Shown here: positions 44,559-56,675 of the stretch, in pieces
Position numbering within the stretch: the first letter of the stretch is position 1
Layout of the letters: each line of letters starts with the position of its first letter
Assembly (NCBI GenBank): GCA_036346405.1
Contig: CM070557.1
Location: 57,232,016 to 57,296,015 of the forward strand
Direction of reading: 5' to 3'
Source of the DNA: Phyllostachys edulis
Taxonomy: Eukaryota; Streptophyta; Magnoliopsida; Poales; Poaceae
Length of the DNA stretch: 64,000 nt
The notes under the pieces: model-generated
Told to the model about the DNA's origin: nothing
The model's input: the letters and a program-made list of their open reading frames with translations, nothing else
The model's database searches: none
Position numbers and translations under genes: made by a program

Positions 44559-47500
44559 TCAAGTTGAATGCACGGCCATCAACTGTTTTGCTCTTGTCAC
44601 AAGATTGGACATAAGGGTGCTATACTCCATGAGTCCCAAATCGCCCAAGAAGAGCCTGTACTTTTCAGCTTTTGTGGGGGTCCGTTCTACCATTGACAGT
44701 GCTTCCATCATCGAGCATTCTTTGAAACAGTTTGCATAATGAGAATTATATTCCATCATGTATATGGCTTGCTCAATTATCACCCTCCTCATTCCTGGAC
44801 AATGAGCAGTGGGTTTCATATTTGCATTCAGTACATCTACCAGCCTCTTCACAAATCTTTTCTTAATCTGATCCTCCTGCTCTATTTCTTGGTGCTCTAG
44901 TTCTTGGTGCTCTAGTTCTTGGGCAAATTCATTAGGAATAACACTACTTATTTGTGAACTAAGACCAATGAGAATTTCTAATTCTCCCCTTCTGCTTCCA
45001 TTATTCCTTCCAAAACCTGCAGTGGAAAAATAATAATAATAATGACAGGTACCTCATGATTAGTTAAAACAGAATTTAACAAATTGGTTATTCACAATAT
45101 TTTGCCCTATTTAGTTAAGTGAAAATCCTGTGTATTTTGTTCCATTTGTTCAGTATCATTCTATACGCAGCTTCCAATCTTCATATATTTAAAGCTAGCT
45201 CCAGTATCACAATGGTCGTACTTTAAGTTTGTTTTTTCTGCTGTACAGCAACTTCGATTTAGACCCTCAAATGTAAACCTATTTTGGATGCTTGGATTGC
45301 TTATTCAGCTTATCTAGTGCACAGGTACGTAGAACAATTGTGCTTACAAGCTACAGGTTTCAAATTATGTATCTACAATGGCCTTACAAGTTACAGGTTT
45401 CAAATTATGTAGGCGTATAAATGCCACGAAAGGCACGCATGCTAAGAGTGTTAAGCATTATCAACAATAAAGTGTTTGCAGACATATGAAATGTCAAAAG
45501 GTAGGAAATGTAGGCCAATTTTGCATAGACAGTCAAGGAAAAAGGAGGCTCCAAGAATGCACCCAAATGGTGAAATTGCATTATCTAATATCTACTTTTA
45601 GTTCTAATATTACAAGTTGCTATAATTAGCAGTGCTCACCTGTCGCAAGGCATGAGAGAGTTCTCTCAAGTCTGAGTTGCTGAGCTCTGGTCGAGCATGC
45701 ACACACAGATTTCGCAACAGACTTGCTGCCACATATCTGTACCTGAGTAACCTGACATCATGAATCATAGTTGTCAGTTCTTTAATGAATACATACCCTG
45801 GTTCCTTCAACATAGCCGAGCAGTTATCAGCACTCTCTATTGCCAGCATTGCTAGTGCTTGTCCGGCCAACTTTCGTATCAAGTGATCAGAATTTGCACT
45901 CGGGGATGCATCTCTGCTGAGAAATGCATTCATCAACCTGCTAATGATCGGTTGGATGTGTCCGATCTCCTGCCTTGTGTTCTCATCCATGGCAAGGTTT
46001 CTAAGGATGTCAATCACCAGCTTCGTCAGTTCTTTGCTGCTCCCATTGTCATCCAAAATCTCCGCGAGGTTGTTTAGTAAGAAGGGATGTTCTGAGATAC
46101 TCTGCCGCAGTGCCATGCCAATTTCACCGCCAGTACCTGAGAGCCTTTGCAAAACCTTCAGTGATGAGCCTATCAGTACTTTCTGTTGTACCTCAGTAGT
46201 ATTTGTTATGTCACTTCTGTAGCTTGTGAATCCTATGATCTTGGAGATGAGGCCTGTTGCTCTGCTGATCTCCACGCAATTGTCATGATCACAATCGGCA
46301 AGGCTCTCAAGAATTGACATGCCCAACACAGGAAGGAGATCGTGGTCTGTCAATGGACCCTCCTTGGGAATTGACCAGAATTTTGTCATCTTCTGCCAGC
46401 ATCTGAGTATACAGGAATTCTGTTCAGCCAAGCCAGATGACGACTCCTCGGGAATTGACCAGCATATTGTCATCTGTTGCCAGCATTTGAGTATGAAGTT
46501 TTGTTTGTCAATGCTGACATCCTGGGTCAAGGGTTCTTTCTCTTCCTCTTGGCTATCAATTTCCAGAAGAGGATTTTGTCTTTTTGATTGGTGATCACTG
46601 TCCAGAAGTGAGGATATGAACTGTATTGCGCCTGGGACAGCAACAACTCGGAGGCTGCCAGCAAGCTCTGCGGTGACCTTTGTGGCAAATAATCTGATAG
46701 CTGTATCCCCTTTACTCGTCCATCCCAACATTCTGAACAATGTGGTCACTGTCTTCGTGGAGGCGGTGAGTTTTGAGATGGTTTTGATCTTGAAAGCCTC
46801 CTTCTTCAGAAAGCCGTGCAGCATCCGTACTCCAGAGAGCTGCATCTTGGGTGTGTATGAGTTTAGGCAATCCATGGCAAAAGCTGTGAGGTCCATGTTC
46901 TTCGGAGCAAGCACACTGGCTTCCATGCATTTTTCATAGGCATAAGTGTAGTACATATTAACAGATTTAAGTCCCCACTGACCTCTGAATCCGGCACGAC
47001 GAACCAGTGATCTCCGAGGAATGAATGAGAAACACTCCAGTATGCAGGCCACAGTATAGAGTATCCCTTGGACAAGCACTAGTCCGTAGAAGATCTTCAG
47101 TGATGGCACGAGGTTACGCTTTTCATAGTTTGTTTTGAGATAACTTGGACAGCCAGTTCCATCATTATGACAGCTAGCCAGTTCTTGGAACAGGGTAAAT
47201 CCCGCGAAGATAAGCCGTAGAACCGCTGCTGGAAACTGTAAGCTGCCAAATGACACTACCAGAAAAACGAGAACCATGGATGCGATCATCACATATCTCG
47301 CAACTGGACTTGGAGACAGGTATACCGAAAGCACCATTGCAGTTGACATGCACAATGTCAGTACCACTGGACGCCAAATTAACAGTCTGCGGCTGACAGA
47401 ACTATTTTCTCTTAAAAGCCTGATGATCATTGGAAACCGCAACCTGCTGATTGTCAACAAGGACACCACTGCAATCTGCAGTGCGAAAGTGATTCTAGGT

Positions 47501-50500
47501 ATTACCATATTCCTTTGTGGTATTCTTTTGCTTGCTAGACATGGGCCTAACAGTAGGATACCAACCAAGGGGCCCCATAGTGATATGACGCCGCGCAGGG
47601 GATTGTATATTAATTTGAGAGCTCCTGGAGGCAGGAACTTGCCAATTGCAAGTAGTAACACTGTGATACCCTGGGGTACAATTGGAGATTCACCGTGCTT
47701 AGATGTGAATAGTAGTAATAATACATTGGAGAAGCATACAGTCACAATCATCCCATTCCAGCCAAGAGGTCTGAAAGCACCCCGGGTCCTAAAGAACAAT
47801 TGGTAATCTGGTATGTTGTGGTCGCGACTGAATATTCTGAAATATGTGGGTTGGTGTTAAATTGCTAGAAGACAACAAGCATCTAAATCACAAAGTTTGT
47901 TAAGCACATGCCAAACACTATTACGCTAAGCTTTCAGGAAGGAATAACACCTAGCAGGGATGAACACTACAAATTTTGTTGGCAATCGAGATGAACACTA
48001 CAAATTTTGATTTTCACCAAACTTACAGGTTTTAAAAAAAATCACCACATGTAGTGGAGGATATGCTCTACATCTCTAAATTTTTTTAAGATCAATCTGT
48101 TTACCATTTATCCACATCGTTATATGCCACTGTTTACCATTCATTCACATCGTGTTGTTATAAAAGACCAAAATAACTAATTTAGGTAAAAAAAACAAAT
48201 TCTCAGTTTGTTGGCAATCTATGGTTTTATTGGAAAGCTTGAGATTCTTTCTGTGGTGTACTTCTTTCTATAGTGTACTTCATGCTGTTTCCACTACTAC
48301 AGAAAACCTCATCACAGACGGTTCCATCTAAGAACCGTCTATAATACGTAGGATATCACAGACGGTTCTATTTATTAACCGTCTGTGATATCTAAGAAGC
48401 AGGGGGATTTTGAAAAGTGCGTAGTCGAGCTCCCAAATCTCCTCTACGAACTCATAGTAGGAGTTCAACTCACGTGGCCCGGCGGTATTGAACTGCTCGT
48501 GAAATGCATCTATGTGGACACCGCTGTTCTAGACGGTTTCAAAGGAACCATCTGTGATGATGCATCTTCTATAGCCTGTTTTGTAGTAATGTTCTTTTCA
48601 TGTTCTTATGTGAGGTACCTTGATTGTTTGTAGTAGTGTTATTTTCATGTTCTTATGTCAGGTACCTTGATTGTTAAAACCCGGTGTTGTAATTGGTGGA
48701 TACAGGTTGTTGTTGTTTTCTTCTCCTTGTTAACGCAATATCTTTCGTGTGTTCTCGCAAAAAAATTCACTCCAGAGAGATCACCTCACCTCAGCCCTAA
48801 ATTTTTTTCCAACTGGTCGCGAATTGACGATGGTGGCATTGTTGGACCTTGGGACTTGCGGTAGTGCATGGTTAGCCATGTAGGTAACCGAAGTGGAAAA
48901 TGGTGGCAAAAGGCGGGAGGACCGGAAAGGTCCAAGGTGGAGCTATTTGCCGTGGGTAGTGGCTAATTGGTTAGTGCAGATATTAAAGAGTCCTCGGCTT
49001 CCAATATACACAAAAAATAAATAAAATCGGAATACAAACTGCAGTTTGCATCCATCACTCTAAAGAGTTTGCATGATGAAGTATGGCATATAAAAGGCAA
49101 GCATCGAACTCTACAAAAGGAGAAGGAAAACTAAAAGAGAACAGGAAAAGCATGCCTTAAGCTCATAGAATTTGAAGTATTAAAACAAATGCAAAATTCA
49201 AAACTTTACAATTAAATAGAAAAATTCAAAAGTGAATACACCATGATATATTGTACTACATGTAATGTAAGCAAGTATATCTCTATAATATTATAGGAAT
49301 GACCATAATACATGTATATGCACACTTTCCCACCATACTATATTTTCCTCAACCAGAATAGCACCCGTGTATTGTGCAGAAATGCCATAGTTTGAGTCCC
49401 ACGAGCTTATATGTTAGGTAGCTTTTGTTTGTAGATATTTTTTTTCTTCAGAATTTGATCATGCTATCTCTCAATTGTTGGTCGTGTTAACCAACTATAC
49501 TATTTCTCACAATATGTTAGTTTGAGAGGCTAGAAAGGTGGGGTTGTGGATGTACAACTCCATCCATCAGGGTTTAAATCCCCGTGCCTATATTTATGCA
49601 CACGTGAGTGCTGACAAGGATCTAATAATCCTCAATTAATTAAATTATTTATCTATAATTGTTATTATAGATAGCAATATCCTCATAATAGTCTTGAGTA
49701 TACCCTTTATCGTTCATAAGAGAGAAGTTTAAGAGAGCTAGTTGTAAACTATCCTACGACCACCCAGTATGGTCGTAAGATGTTCTACGACCACCTGGTG
49801 ATCGTAGGCTTTTCTACGACCACCTCACGGTCGTAAGCCTTTCTACGACCAGGTCAATTACGACTATCCTCTAGTCACCAAAGTTTACAGACATGTGGGT
49901 CTAGATGACTAGGAAATCTTATGCGTTGTGTTTAAGATACAAAGCAATTAGCATACGTTGTTATCCTCCAGGATAACTGCATGTATTTCGTCTCTGTCTC
50001 TGATGATAACTGTCAGGCGACGTGGGGTGTCATATATCTGAGAATAACTTTCGTCAACGTGCGCATTACATCAAACGTTGAGGCACCTTTTGGACTGGAG
50101 TAACTGTCACCCCTTCATGCGTTATATAAAGGCTAAAGTCAGTGGACATTGAGGCAGATCAGGAGCATGAGACATTAGGCATTAGTTTTCTTCCTGGTTG
50201 TAATCAGCATAGTCAATACAATAGCCCAGAAGTAGGGTTGTTATTCTCTCCGGAGAAGGTCTGAATATGTCTAAATCACTGTGTGGTTCTAATTCTAGAA
50301 GACCCTCAAATATTCATTCGTAAGATCGATACTAGATCATCGACAAATGCGTTTTCAATAGGAATTTTGCGAGTTCGTAGATTTATTTCCGGCCTCCATA
50401 TTTCAGTCGTGTGCTAAAAGGCGTACTCACGTGAGTATATGGCGTGGTGGTGATGTGTATGTGCGCCTTTCTTGTAATAAAAGAAAAACAGAAAGCTAGC

Positions 50501-50839
50501 TACACAGTTACGGGAGATTTACAACAAGTTAATAAAAGAAAGAAAGCCGATAGTTTCAACGACTGCATACCTTGCCGCTTCTAGGAAGACGAACGCCGTC
50601 ATGCACCAAAAATCAAAGGTGCCGAGATCGGTCGGATACCCGCCGAACAGGATGATGGTTGCCCACGTGAAGGCCAGAGTGCCCAGCGCGTTCCCTGCCC
50701 TTTCAACTGACGCAACCGTGCGAACGAAGCAGTTCATCCACCTTTCCGGTGGCGCCGCGGCCGTGTGTCGCTCGGCCCCCTCGTCCGGCATTTTAACGCG
50801 GTGCTCTCCGCCGCCGCCGGTGCTGTTGGACGTGGCCAT
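44559..50839 (-). CDS. BLE2: BLE2-like multi-pass membrane protein with helical repeats; last exon frameshifted
   Basis: Three exons on the minus strand. Exon 1 is 50,839-50,571 (other in-frame ATGs at 50,899 and 50,791), with ERWMNCFVRTVASVERAGNA, LGTLAFTWATIILFGG and FVFLEAAR. Exon 2 is 47,836-45,640, joined in phase, with FSRDHN, FFRTRGAFRPLGWNGM, six to eight hydrophobic segments (to about residue 330), then Leu-rich armadillo-like repeats (SLLDSD, LGMSILESLADCDHD, LTKLVIDILRNLAMDENT, YVAASLLRNLCVHA). Exon 3 is 45,016-44,559 (CFKECSMMEALSMVERTPTK). In exon 3, the splice-defined frame hits TAG at 44,978-44,980, after 12 codons; the family sequence continues in another frame from 44,987. 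The exon also carries a repeated ELEHQ segment. Full length would be about 970 residues, and as sequenced about 834. In rice, BLE2 is a brassinolide-enhanced gene; its molecular role is not settled. Confidence 0.85.
48292..48591. mobile_element. CACTA-type MITE in BLE2 intron 1
   Basis: It begins CACTACTACAGAAAA and ends TTTTGTAGTAATG, flanked by TTC on both sides (48,289-48,291 and 48,592-48,594), the 3-bp duplication typical of CACTA elements. Inside are inverted CACAGACGGTTC/GAACCGTCTGTG units. A more consensus-like end (TTTGTAGTAGTG, to 48,639) lies in the partly repeated sequence just after, so the right end could be there instead. Confidence 0.75.
49525..49613 (+). mobile_element. SINE-like sequence, 5' half
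   Basis: GGTGGGGTTGTGGATGTACA, then ACTCC and a box B-like GGTTTAAATCCC. It parallels 55,410-55,485. Its 3' half appears at 50,400-50,490, about 790 bases away. Confidence 0.45.
49743..50345 (+). repeat. Possible solo LTR inside the split SINE
   Basis: It starts TGTAAACTATCC and ends ATCATCGACA, with a TATA box (GTTATATAAAGG) at about 50,122 and an LTR-like leader (TTGTTATTCTCTCCGGAGAA, then TTCGTAAGATCG). Near its start are three or four consecutive CTACGACCAC..GGTCGTA hairpins spaced about 30 bases (49,754, 49,785, 49,814, 49,843). No matching 5-bp target duplication was found, so boundaries are uncertain. Confidence 0.4.
50400..50490 (+). mobile_element. SINE-like sequence, 3' half
   Basis: GTGTGCTAAAAGGCGTAC, then ATATGGCGTGGTGGTGATGT and CTTTCTTGTAATAAAAG. 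It matches 55,514-55,570 (GTGTGCTAAGGTGCGTATAT, GTCTTCTTGTAATGG). Confidence 0.45.
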
Positions 50840-51279
50840 CGCTAGCTTGAACGAGCTTAGCACACCGTCCCGGTCGGCTCGGTAGCCTGAACATCGCATT
50901 TGTCAGTGACTGATTATATAATAGAACCCAAACGCTATCAACACCCCCCACACCACACTTGTGCCATTGACTCCCACAGTGAGTCAACTAACTTCAGAAC
51001 ATTAAGCCCTTGGATGATTGAATATTTGACCTTTCGAAGAGACACCACTCAAGAACTCAACGAGTGGGGCAGCTTCGCTAGTGCCGGTGCATGCGATCTC
51101 TGCCTACAAATCTCTCTTCTCCTCGTCCCTTTGTGTATCTCACATTCCCACTGAAACTTCGTAACCATCGATACAATTCAGGTGCAGATCGTCTCCCGAT
51201 GACTCCTTCGAAAAAATGTTGCCGGTGCCAACAGCGAGGGCCCCCGGCCGAGCGCGTGAAAACATGTGGCGTGGGGTGT

Positions 51280-54015
51280 GACGTGACGGGATAGGATAGG
51301 ATTCCACTCGATTTTGCGCTTAAAAATTAAACTAGGCTAGCATACATTTTATTAAGTCTATTAAATCTTACTCAGCAAAACTTCTAATTAATTGTTTTAC
51401 TTAAATCAGCAAGCGATTATTTAATTTTCTACGAATACTCGGGACCGCTTCACGTTAATTAAATTAGCATGATTAAAATGTTCAACCTGCCCGACTATTC
51501 GCTAACGAGGTATATGTTTATTATGTATGCACTTTTACTTTTTTCTATTTAACAGAAATAATGATACCCTATCTCATTTTAATAATTACTCAACGGGTTG
51601 ATTTTAAGACGGTTTAACCTGATGCAACCTAAATGAGTTCACTCGATCGTATAATTACGTCGTGCTAGCAACTATTAATTCTATTTCAAATTTCTGTTGT
51701 TACGAATATTGATTACCATAATTTACTAGAATTCAGACAATTTTCCTATACCAACTTCCTAAACTTAACCCAAACCATCTAATTCCTAACCCTAAACCCA
51801 CCAAATTCCTCTCTCTCTCCTTCATCTCTCACTCGGCCGAAACCCAACCAGGCTTCGATCCCCTTCCTCATTCTTTCCAACCCCACTCCACACCTCTCCT
51901 CACCTCCCCTACCTTCCTAGCGCCGCCGCTCCCCCACGGCTCCCCTCCGGCCGCCGGCCCGCCGCCGCCTCCCCGGCTCCGGCTTGCCAGCTCCCGGCTC
52001 GGCCCCCTGCTGGCCTGCTCCGCCGATTCCTGCTCCTCCTCCTCCGGCTCGCTCACCCGCCTTGGTCTCGGTGCCTCCGGCCGCTTGCTCCCTGCAGCCG
52101 CCGCCGCCACTGGGCCCGCCTCTCCCGCGCGCCCTCCTCTTCTCCTACCGCCGCCACCGGCCTGGCTCGCCAGCGCCGCCGCTACTCGCCTGCGCCTGGC
52201 CCCGTGCGCCGCGTCCCTCTGGCTCCCCCCTCGGCGCGGCCTGAGGCCAGCGCCGCCTCTCGGCTCTCCCTCCAGCACCTCCTCCTCCTAGCCCCCTTCC
52301 CGGCTCGGTCCCAAGCTCAGCCCGCCGCCTCCGCTACTCCGGCTCGGCCGGCGTAGCCTCCGGCCGCCGGCACCACTTCGCTTCACCCGGTCCCCTACTT
52401 GTGTCTTCCTTTTCCCTTCCTGAGGTTTTTGTTTTAGAGATTGAGTTGGATTCATACTTTTTTGGTTGATGATGCTTGTTGTTGTTCTTGATGTGGTTTG
52501 ATGTGTGCTAAATGCAGGGTGGGGGTGCTGGATGTGGGTTTGCTGATGTCCATGCATGCATGTTTCAAGGTGAAGGGGTGGCTTGCTACTGGTGGTGGTG
52601 AGGCTTACATGGTGATGATGTCAGCTGTTCTTGTGCACTTGAGGTATACTACTTCCTACCATCTATCCCTCTCTACCCCCTTTTGCTCTGTGATGGAAAT
52701 ACTGGTGGCTTATGGTTGTAGATGATATGGGTGATGATATATCAGTGGGTTGTGTTCTCTGGATTCATGTTGTGTTCATATTGGGGGTTGTTTGTTGTGG
52801 GCAAAATAATAGGGGTGCGAGATTGATGGTTCACCTTGTTGGGCTTTGCTGATTTTGGGGTTGAGGATGGCAGCGCCAGCGGTGTGCTGGTGCTCTCCTC
52901 TTGCTCCTCCTTGTCGATCTGGCGCGGTTCTGGTGGCCGTCGATGGTTCAACGCCGTCGCTGCTGCCGCCCTTGCCCTCCGGCTCCTCCCTTGCTCCCTG
53001 GCTTCCTTCCTCCTCCTGTGGGTTGTTTGTTGGCAAAGTGGGAAGGTGGTGATGGCTTTGCTTGCTGGCTTGGTGAGGGTGGTGGTGGCAGTGAGCTTAC
53101 TTCAATGGTGTGTTCTTGGCCTTGAGGTAGAATGAATGTGGGAGGGAAATGCTTTGGCCTTACTCCTCCTCTTTCGGCTGTGAACTGGGAATGAGTTGGG
53201 GGTGAGGAATTGCTGTGGCTGGTAGAAACTTACCAAATGAGGAAGCATTGCCATTGTGAAGCTGTAGCTTGTACTGGTGGCTTTGGGAGGCTTTGAGGGA
53301 ATAAGGCTTTGTATGTGGGCTTGTGGGTAGGATTTAATGGGATGTGCATTGTGGGATTGTACTGTGGTTGCGGTAATTGCAAATAGTGGGTGTTGGCTCT
53401 AATGATGTCGTATGATGAAACCCTAGGAAGTAATAGGTGCTATTAAACTTAGGTTGGCTTGGCTATCTTGGTTACCACAGGGGCTGACTAACTCCGGTTG
53501 GTCAGGTTATCTTGGTGATCGAGGGACCGGTTGGCCTAGGTTAATATAGGAATCCTACGAGACTCCAGGGAACTGACGACAATCTATATTTCTATTTATT
53601 CTACTAGCAATTACAGCCTTTGTTTTTTGCTAACTACTCTCTAAGCTTTTGGTGGCATGAAATGGAAAGGCGAAGGATGACGGGATGAGATGGCAAGAAA
53701 GGCTTCAATGAAATGAGTGCAAGAACATTGATTTGTAATTTAATTAGCTCTTGTAATTAACATTGTAATTGGTTGTAAAATTAATACTGTATCTATTGTT
53801 GGGTTGTAATATTTTAAGTCCACTCTGTAAACGGACTGTTGTAAAATCTTTGAGGTTGAAACTTTTTGTATACTCTTGTTCTTTTGACATGTTGATACCA
53901 CAATTTATAAAATCAAGCGTGTTAATTATGCATTGATCACTGTTTGATGGATTTTTAATTAATGCTTATTACAGATTGCCATTGCTTAGTTTAGTTTAAT
54001 TACGTGGGTTCTCAC
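51280..54015. repeat. LTR-like region without coding domains
   Basis: AT-rich start (51,300-51,780), then a CT-rich and GC-rich block (51,790-52,380) parallel to 22,090-22,400, then TTGTAATT-rich text (53,740-53,880) parallel to 38,150-38,230. The layout suggests one retrotransposon LTR family, but start and end were not resolved. The Pro/Ser/Arg-rich frames at 51,868-52,291 are composition effects. Confidence 0.35.
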
Positions 54016-54627
54016 AATAAATTCATACATAAGTTCGCCAACCGATAAACTCATACACAAGTTCGACAAGCCACAAATTCAACATAAATTCATACTCACA
54101 TAAGTTTGAACAGGCTGACCATCCTATGATGCATTCTCTCCTTTGACCAGGCTCACCATCCTATAATGCATTCTCTCCTACAGCTGCAGCATTTGTACCT
54201 TGCTCTTTGCGTGCCACTGCCAATGGAGTGTCCCTTCAGTTGCCGCTTCTCCCCCTTCAATTGAAGGTGCAGGTGCGCTGCAGATGATGCAACAACACCC
54301 ACACTTTAACTTACATTTGCACTTCCGCTTCCAGATGCCATCACAACAAATTTGTTAGTCCAAGTTCCTCTCAAGTATAAAGAAACATAAGATCAATTGA
54401 AGGGGAATAACAAATCACCATCGTAAATCAAGAACAAATTGTAGATATGCTGCTAGTGCTAGAGGAGTGGACTATCACCACAAGGAAAAACATTTGACTT
54501 GCTGATATTGCTAGAGGACTAACCAGAAGGGGTTGGGCCGACATACGGTGGCGTCGGCAGGCCGCCGCGAAGGAGCTTAGGCGTGGGCCCGGGGGAGGCG
54601 TGCGTGGTGGCGTTGTTAGTGTGTGGA
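54016..54627. other. No gene seen
   Basis: A short degenerate tandem (AAATTCATACATAAGTTCG-type, 54,016-54,110) and a doubled TGACCAGGCTCACCATCCTA-like block (54,115-54,185), then ordinary sequence. No domain was recognised. Confidence 0.4.
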
Positions 54628-55000
54628 ACTTTTTTTTTATTAATTAATCCTTTTTAAAATTTTATTTTAAAGTTAACCTCCCGCGAACTTTATTTCCAAT
54701 TCTGATCTCTTTGGTCACGCCACCGCCATAGCGTGACAAAACAACATTATCATGCTATAGGATAAGTCCGCTAAACTAGCACTTTTTGTCACACCACTTG
54801 TGGTGACGTGACCAAACAACACTGTCACACCATCACCCGTGGCGTGACAAAAGCTTGCTCAGATACGGGCTGACGTGATAATGTTATTTTGTTATGCCAC
54901 GGGTGGTGGCGTGACCAAAGAGGTCAGAATTGAAAATAAAGTTTGTGGGAGGTTAACTTTAAAATAAAATTTTAAAAAGGGTTAATTAATAAAAAAAATC
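54628..55000. mobile_element. Foldback MITE with long inverted arms
   Basis: The left arm TTTTTTTATTAATTAATCC..TTAAAGTTAACCTCC..TTTGGTCACGCCACC..ACAAAACAACATTATCA is mirrored by the right arm (complement of GTGATAATGTTATTTTG... to TTAATTAATAAAAAAA). Inside, two further CACACCA..TGTGGTG-type blocks form a centre. It is related to 39,395-39,665. No transposase is present. Confidence 0.75.
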
Positions 55001-55409
55001 TAGTGTGTGTGCGAATGATGGTGGTGGTGGGCTGCTGCTTACTTGTTAGGTTAGAGAATTAGGGTAAAATGGCTGGGTCAGGAGGTGTGTCAATGGCCTA
55101 GGCAGTAAAAGTTGTTTACCGAATATCCGGTCGGATATTACTCGGATTACCGCTTACCGATGCTATTCGGTCGGATAGGATCTCTCCCGATTTCGTTACC
55201 GAATCTGATGCTAACTATCTAGTATTGATACCAAATCCGGTCGGATACTCAGCTCCCTTCCTGAATTCGGCACAGTCAGGAATTACCCGACCCGTTTGCA
55301 CCCCTACTAAGGCATACTCTATAGGTTCCGGAGAAAATAAGACTAACTTTGCTAAGACATTTCGTCATTTCCACATCTCAGCGGGGAACCACCTCTTGGT
55401 ATGGTGGTG

Positions 55410-55575
55410 GAATTGTGGGTGTACGACTCCACTCACCAATGGTCAAATCCTGATGTCTACCTTTACGCACACATGAGTATAGTTCAGTATAAATTTTGTA
55501 AGGTTCTGTTTTAGACGTGTGCTAAGGTGCGTATATGGTGATGTGTGTGGGTCTTCTTGTAATGGAAAAAAAATT
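55410..55575 (+). mobile_element. SINE-like element, unsplit
   Basis: GGTGGAATTGTGGGTGTACG and ACTCC, then ATGGTCAAATCC (box B-like), and an end GTCTTCTTGTAATGG followed by an A run. It has the same order as the two halves at 49.5 and 50.4 kb, which is why those are read as one split copy. The family was not named; a tRNA-derived origin is inferred from the box B-like motif only. Confidence 0.45.
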
Positions 55576-55787
55576 CCCATCTCAGTGATGAGTTTGCGTA
55601 GGATGGTTGTCTCCCAAGTGCGTAGAAGGCTCGATAGGAATAGAAGGCGGCGCGGTGCTCGTCAGTGGAAGGCGCAACAGGATTTCACTCGATTTGCGCT
55701 CATAGAGAGAGGCCTAGTCATAGGGTTTACGAATTGCAGTTCTACAGTTCTGCTCAAATCTGTGATGCGGCTTATGGATGTAGATTG

Positions 55788-56675
55788 CCAATGATAGGAT
55801 TACACTGGTGGTTGCTCAAGAAAGGGTGATTCCAATTGATCCCGTAGTGATTTCCATTCCCCGCATGTTGCTGCCCTCCCACTGGCTGAGCTTGAGTATT
55901 AAGACCCTCATTTGTCGTGCCACCCTGTGGGTTTGTTCTAATAGCAGGAGTATAGATGGGTGTCAGAGAGGGGGCTATAGCGTTGGGCTCAATGTAAAAA
56001 CAGACAGCAGTTGTATCACCCCCAATATTGATATTAACTAGATCAGACAAAACCCTACTCCCGACCCCAGTTCAAGTTGCTACCCAACGTTGCCGTTGAA
56101 GGGGGCAGTAGTGTTTATCTCACCGGTTGCTGCCTGAGTAGTTGTTCCTTCAAGATCTGGTGGACAAAACCTCTTCAGGAGAGACTTAATCTTTGCCATT
56201 TCAGCTTTCATCCCCCTCAGCTTTGCTATCTCCTCTCCGATGGCCGCAACCTCAGACCTTGCGTCAAAAACACCTTCATCCCTGGCCATCCTATTCTGAG
56301 ATCGATTCTTTACTACCATGCACCTGGATTCACAGAATCGGTTTGAGGGATTTTACTAGCATCAGCCAACCTCTCCCCTCTTCCTCATATGAATCTCCTC
56401 CGGTAATCGATCCAATCGAGCTTGGGGATTTCACAGTAACATGTTGAAATAGCTGCCAACCTTCACTGATTTGGACCTTCACTCCTCGCCTCCGAGTGGT
56501 AGATCCGATTGAGCTCGGGGATTTTACAGCAGCAAATCGGAATCTGCTTCCAACCTTCACTAATCAATCCTCACTCCAAGAATCGATATGTGCTCGATAC
56601 CTTTGTCAGGATCCACAGGGATCTGACGGAATTTAGGGAAATTTTGGGAGAGTTTGGTGGCGGACGATAAAACAA
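55788..56675 (-). pseudogene. gag: Direct second copy of gypsy gag start and LTR edge
   Basis: The sequence matches 41,575-42,465 in the same orientation with few changes. It covers the FYIEPNAIAPSLTPIYTPAI part, the gag start at 56,319 and the LTR start TGTCAGG at 56,604. Differences include a one-base loss in the primer site (GCTCGATACC at 56,593-56,602) and a two-base loss near 56,565. The left edge (CCAATGATAGG at 55,788) is a clean break against unrelated sequence. It is a segmental copy, not a new retrotransposition, since it also carries the nested MITE. Confidence 0.88.

Noticed and set aside
51868..52291. Pro/Ser-rich frames on both strands
   Set aside because: Composition effect in a CT/GC-rich LTR-like block; a similar block occurs at 22.1-22.4 kb.
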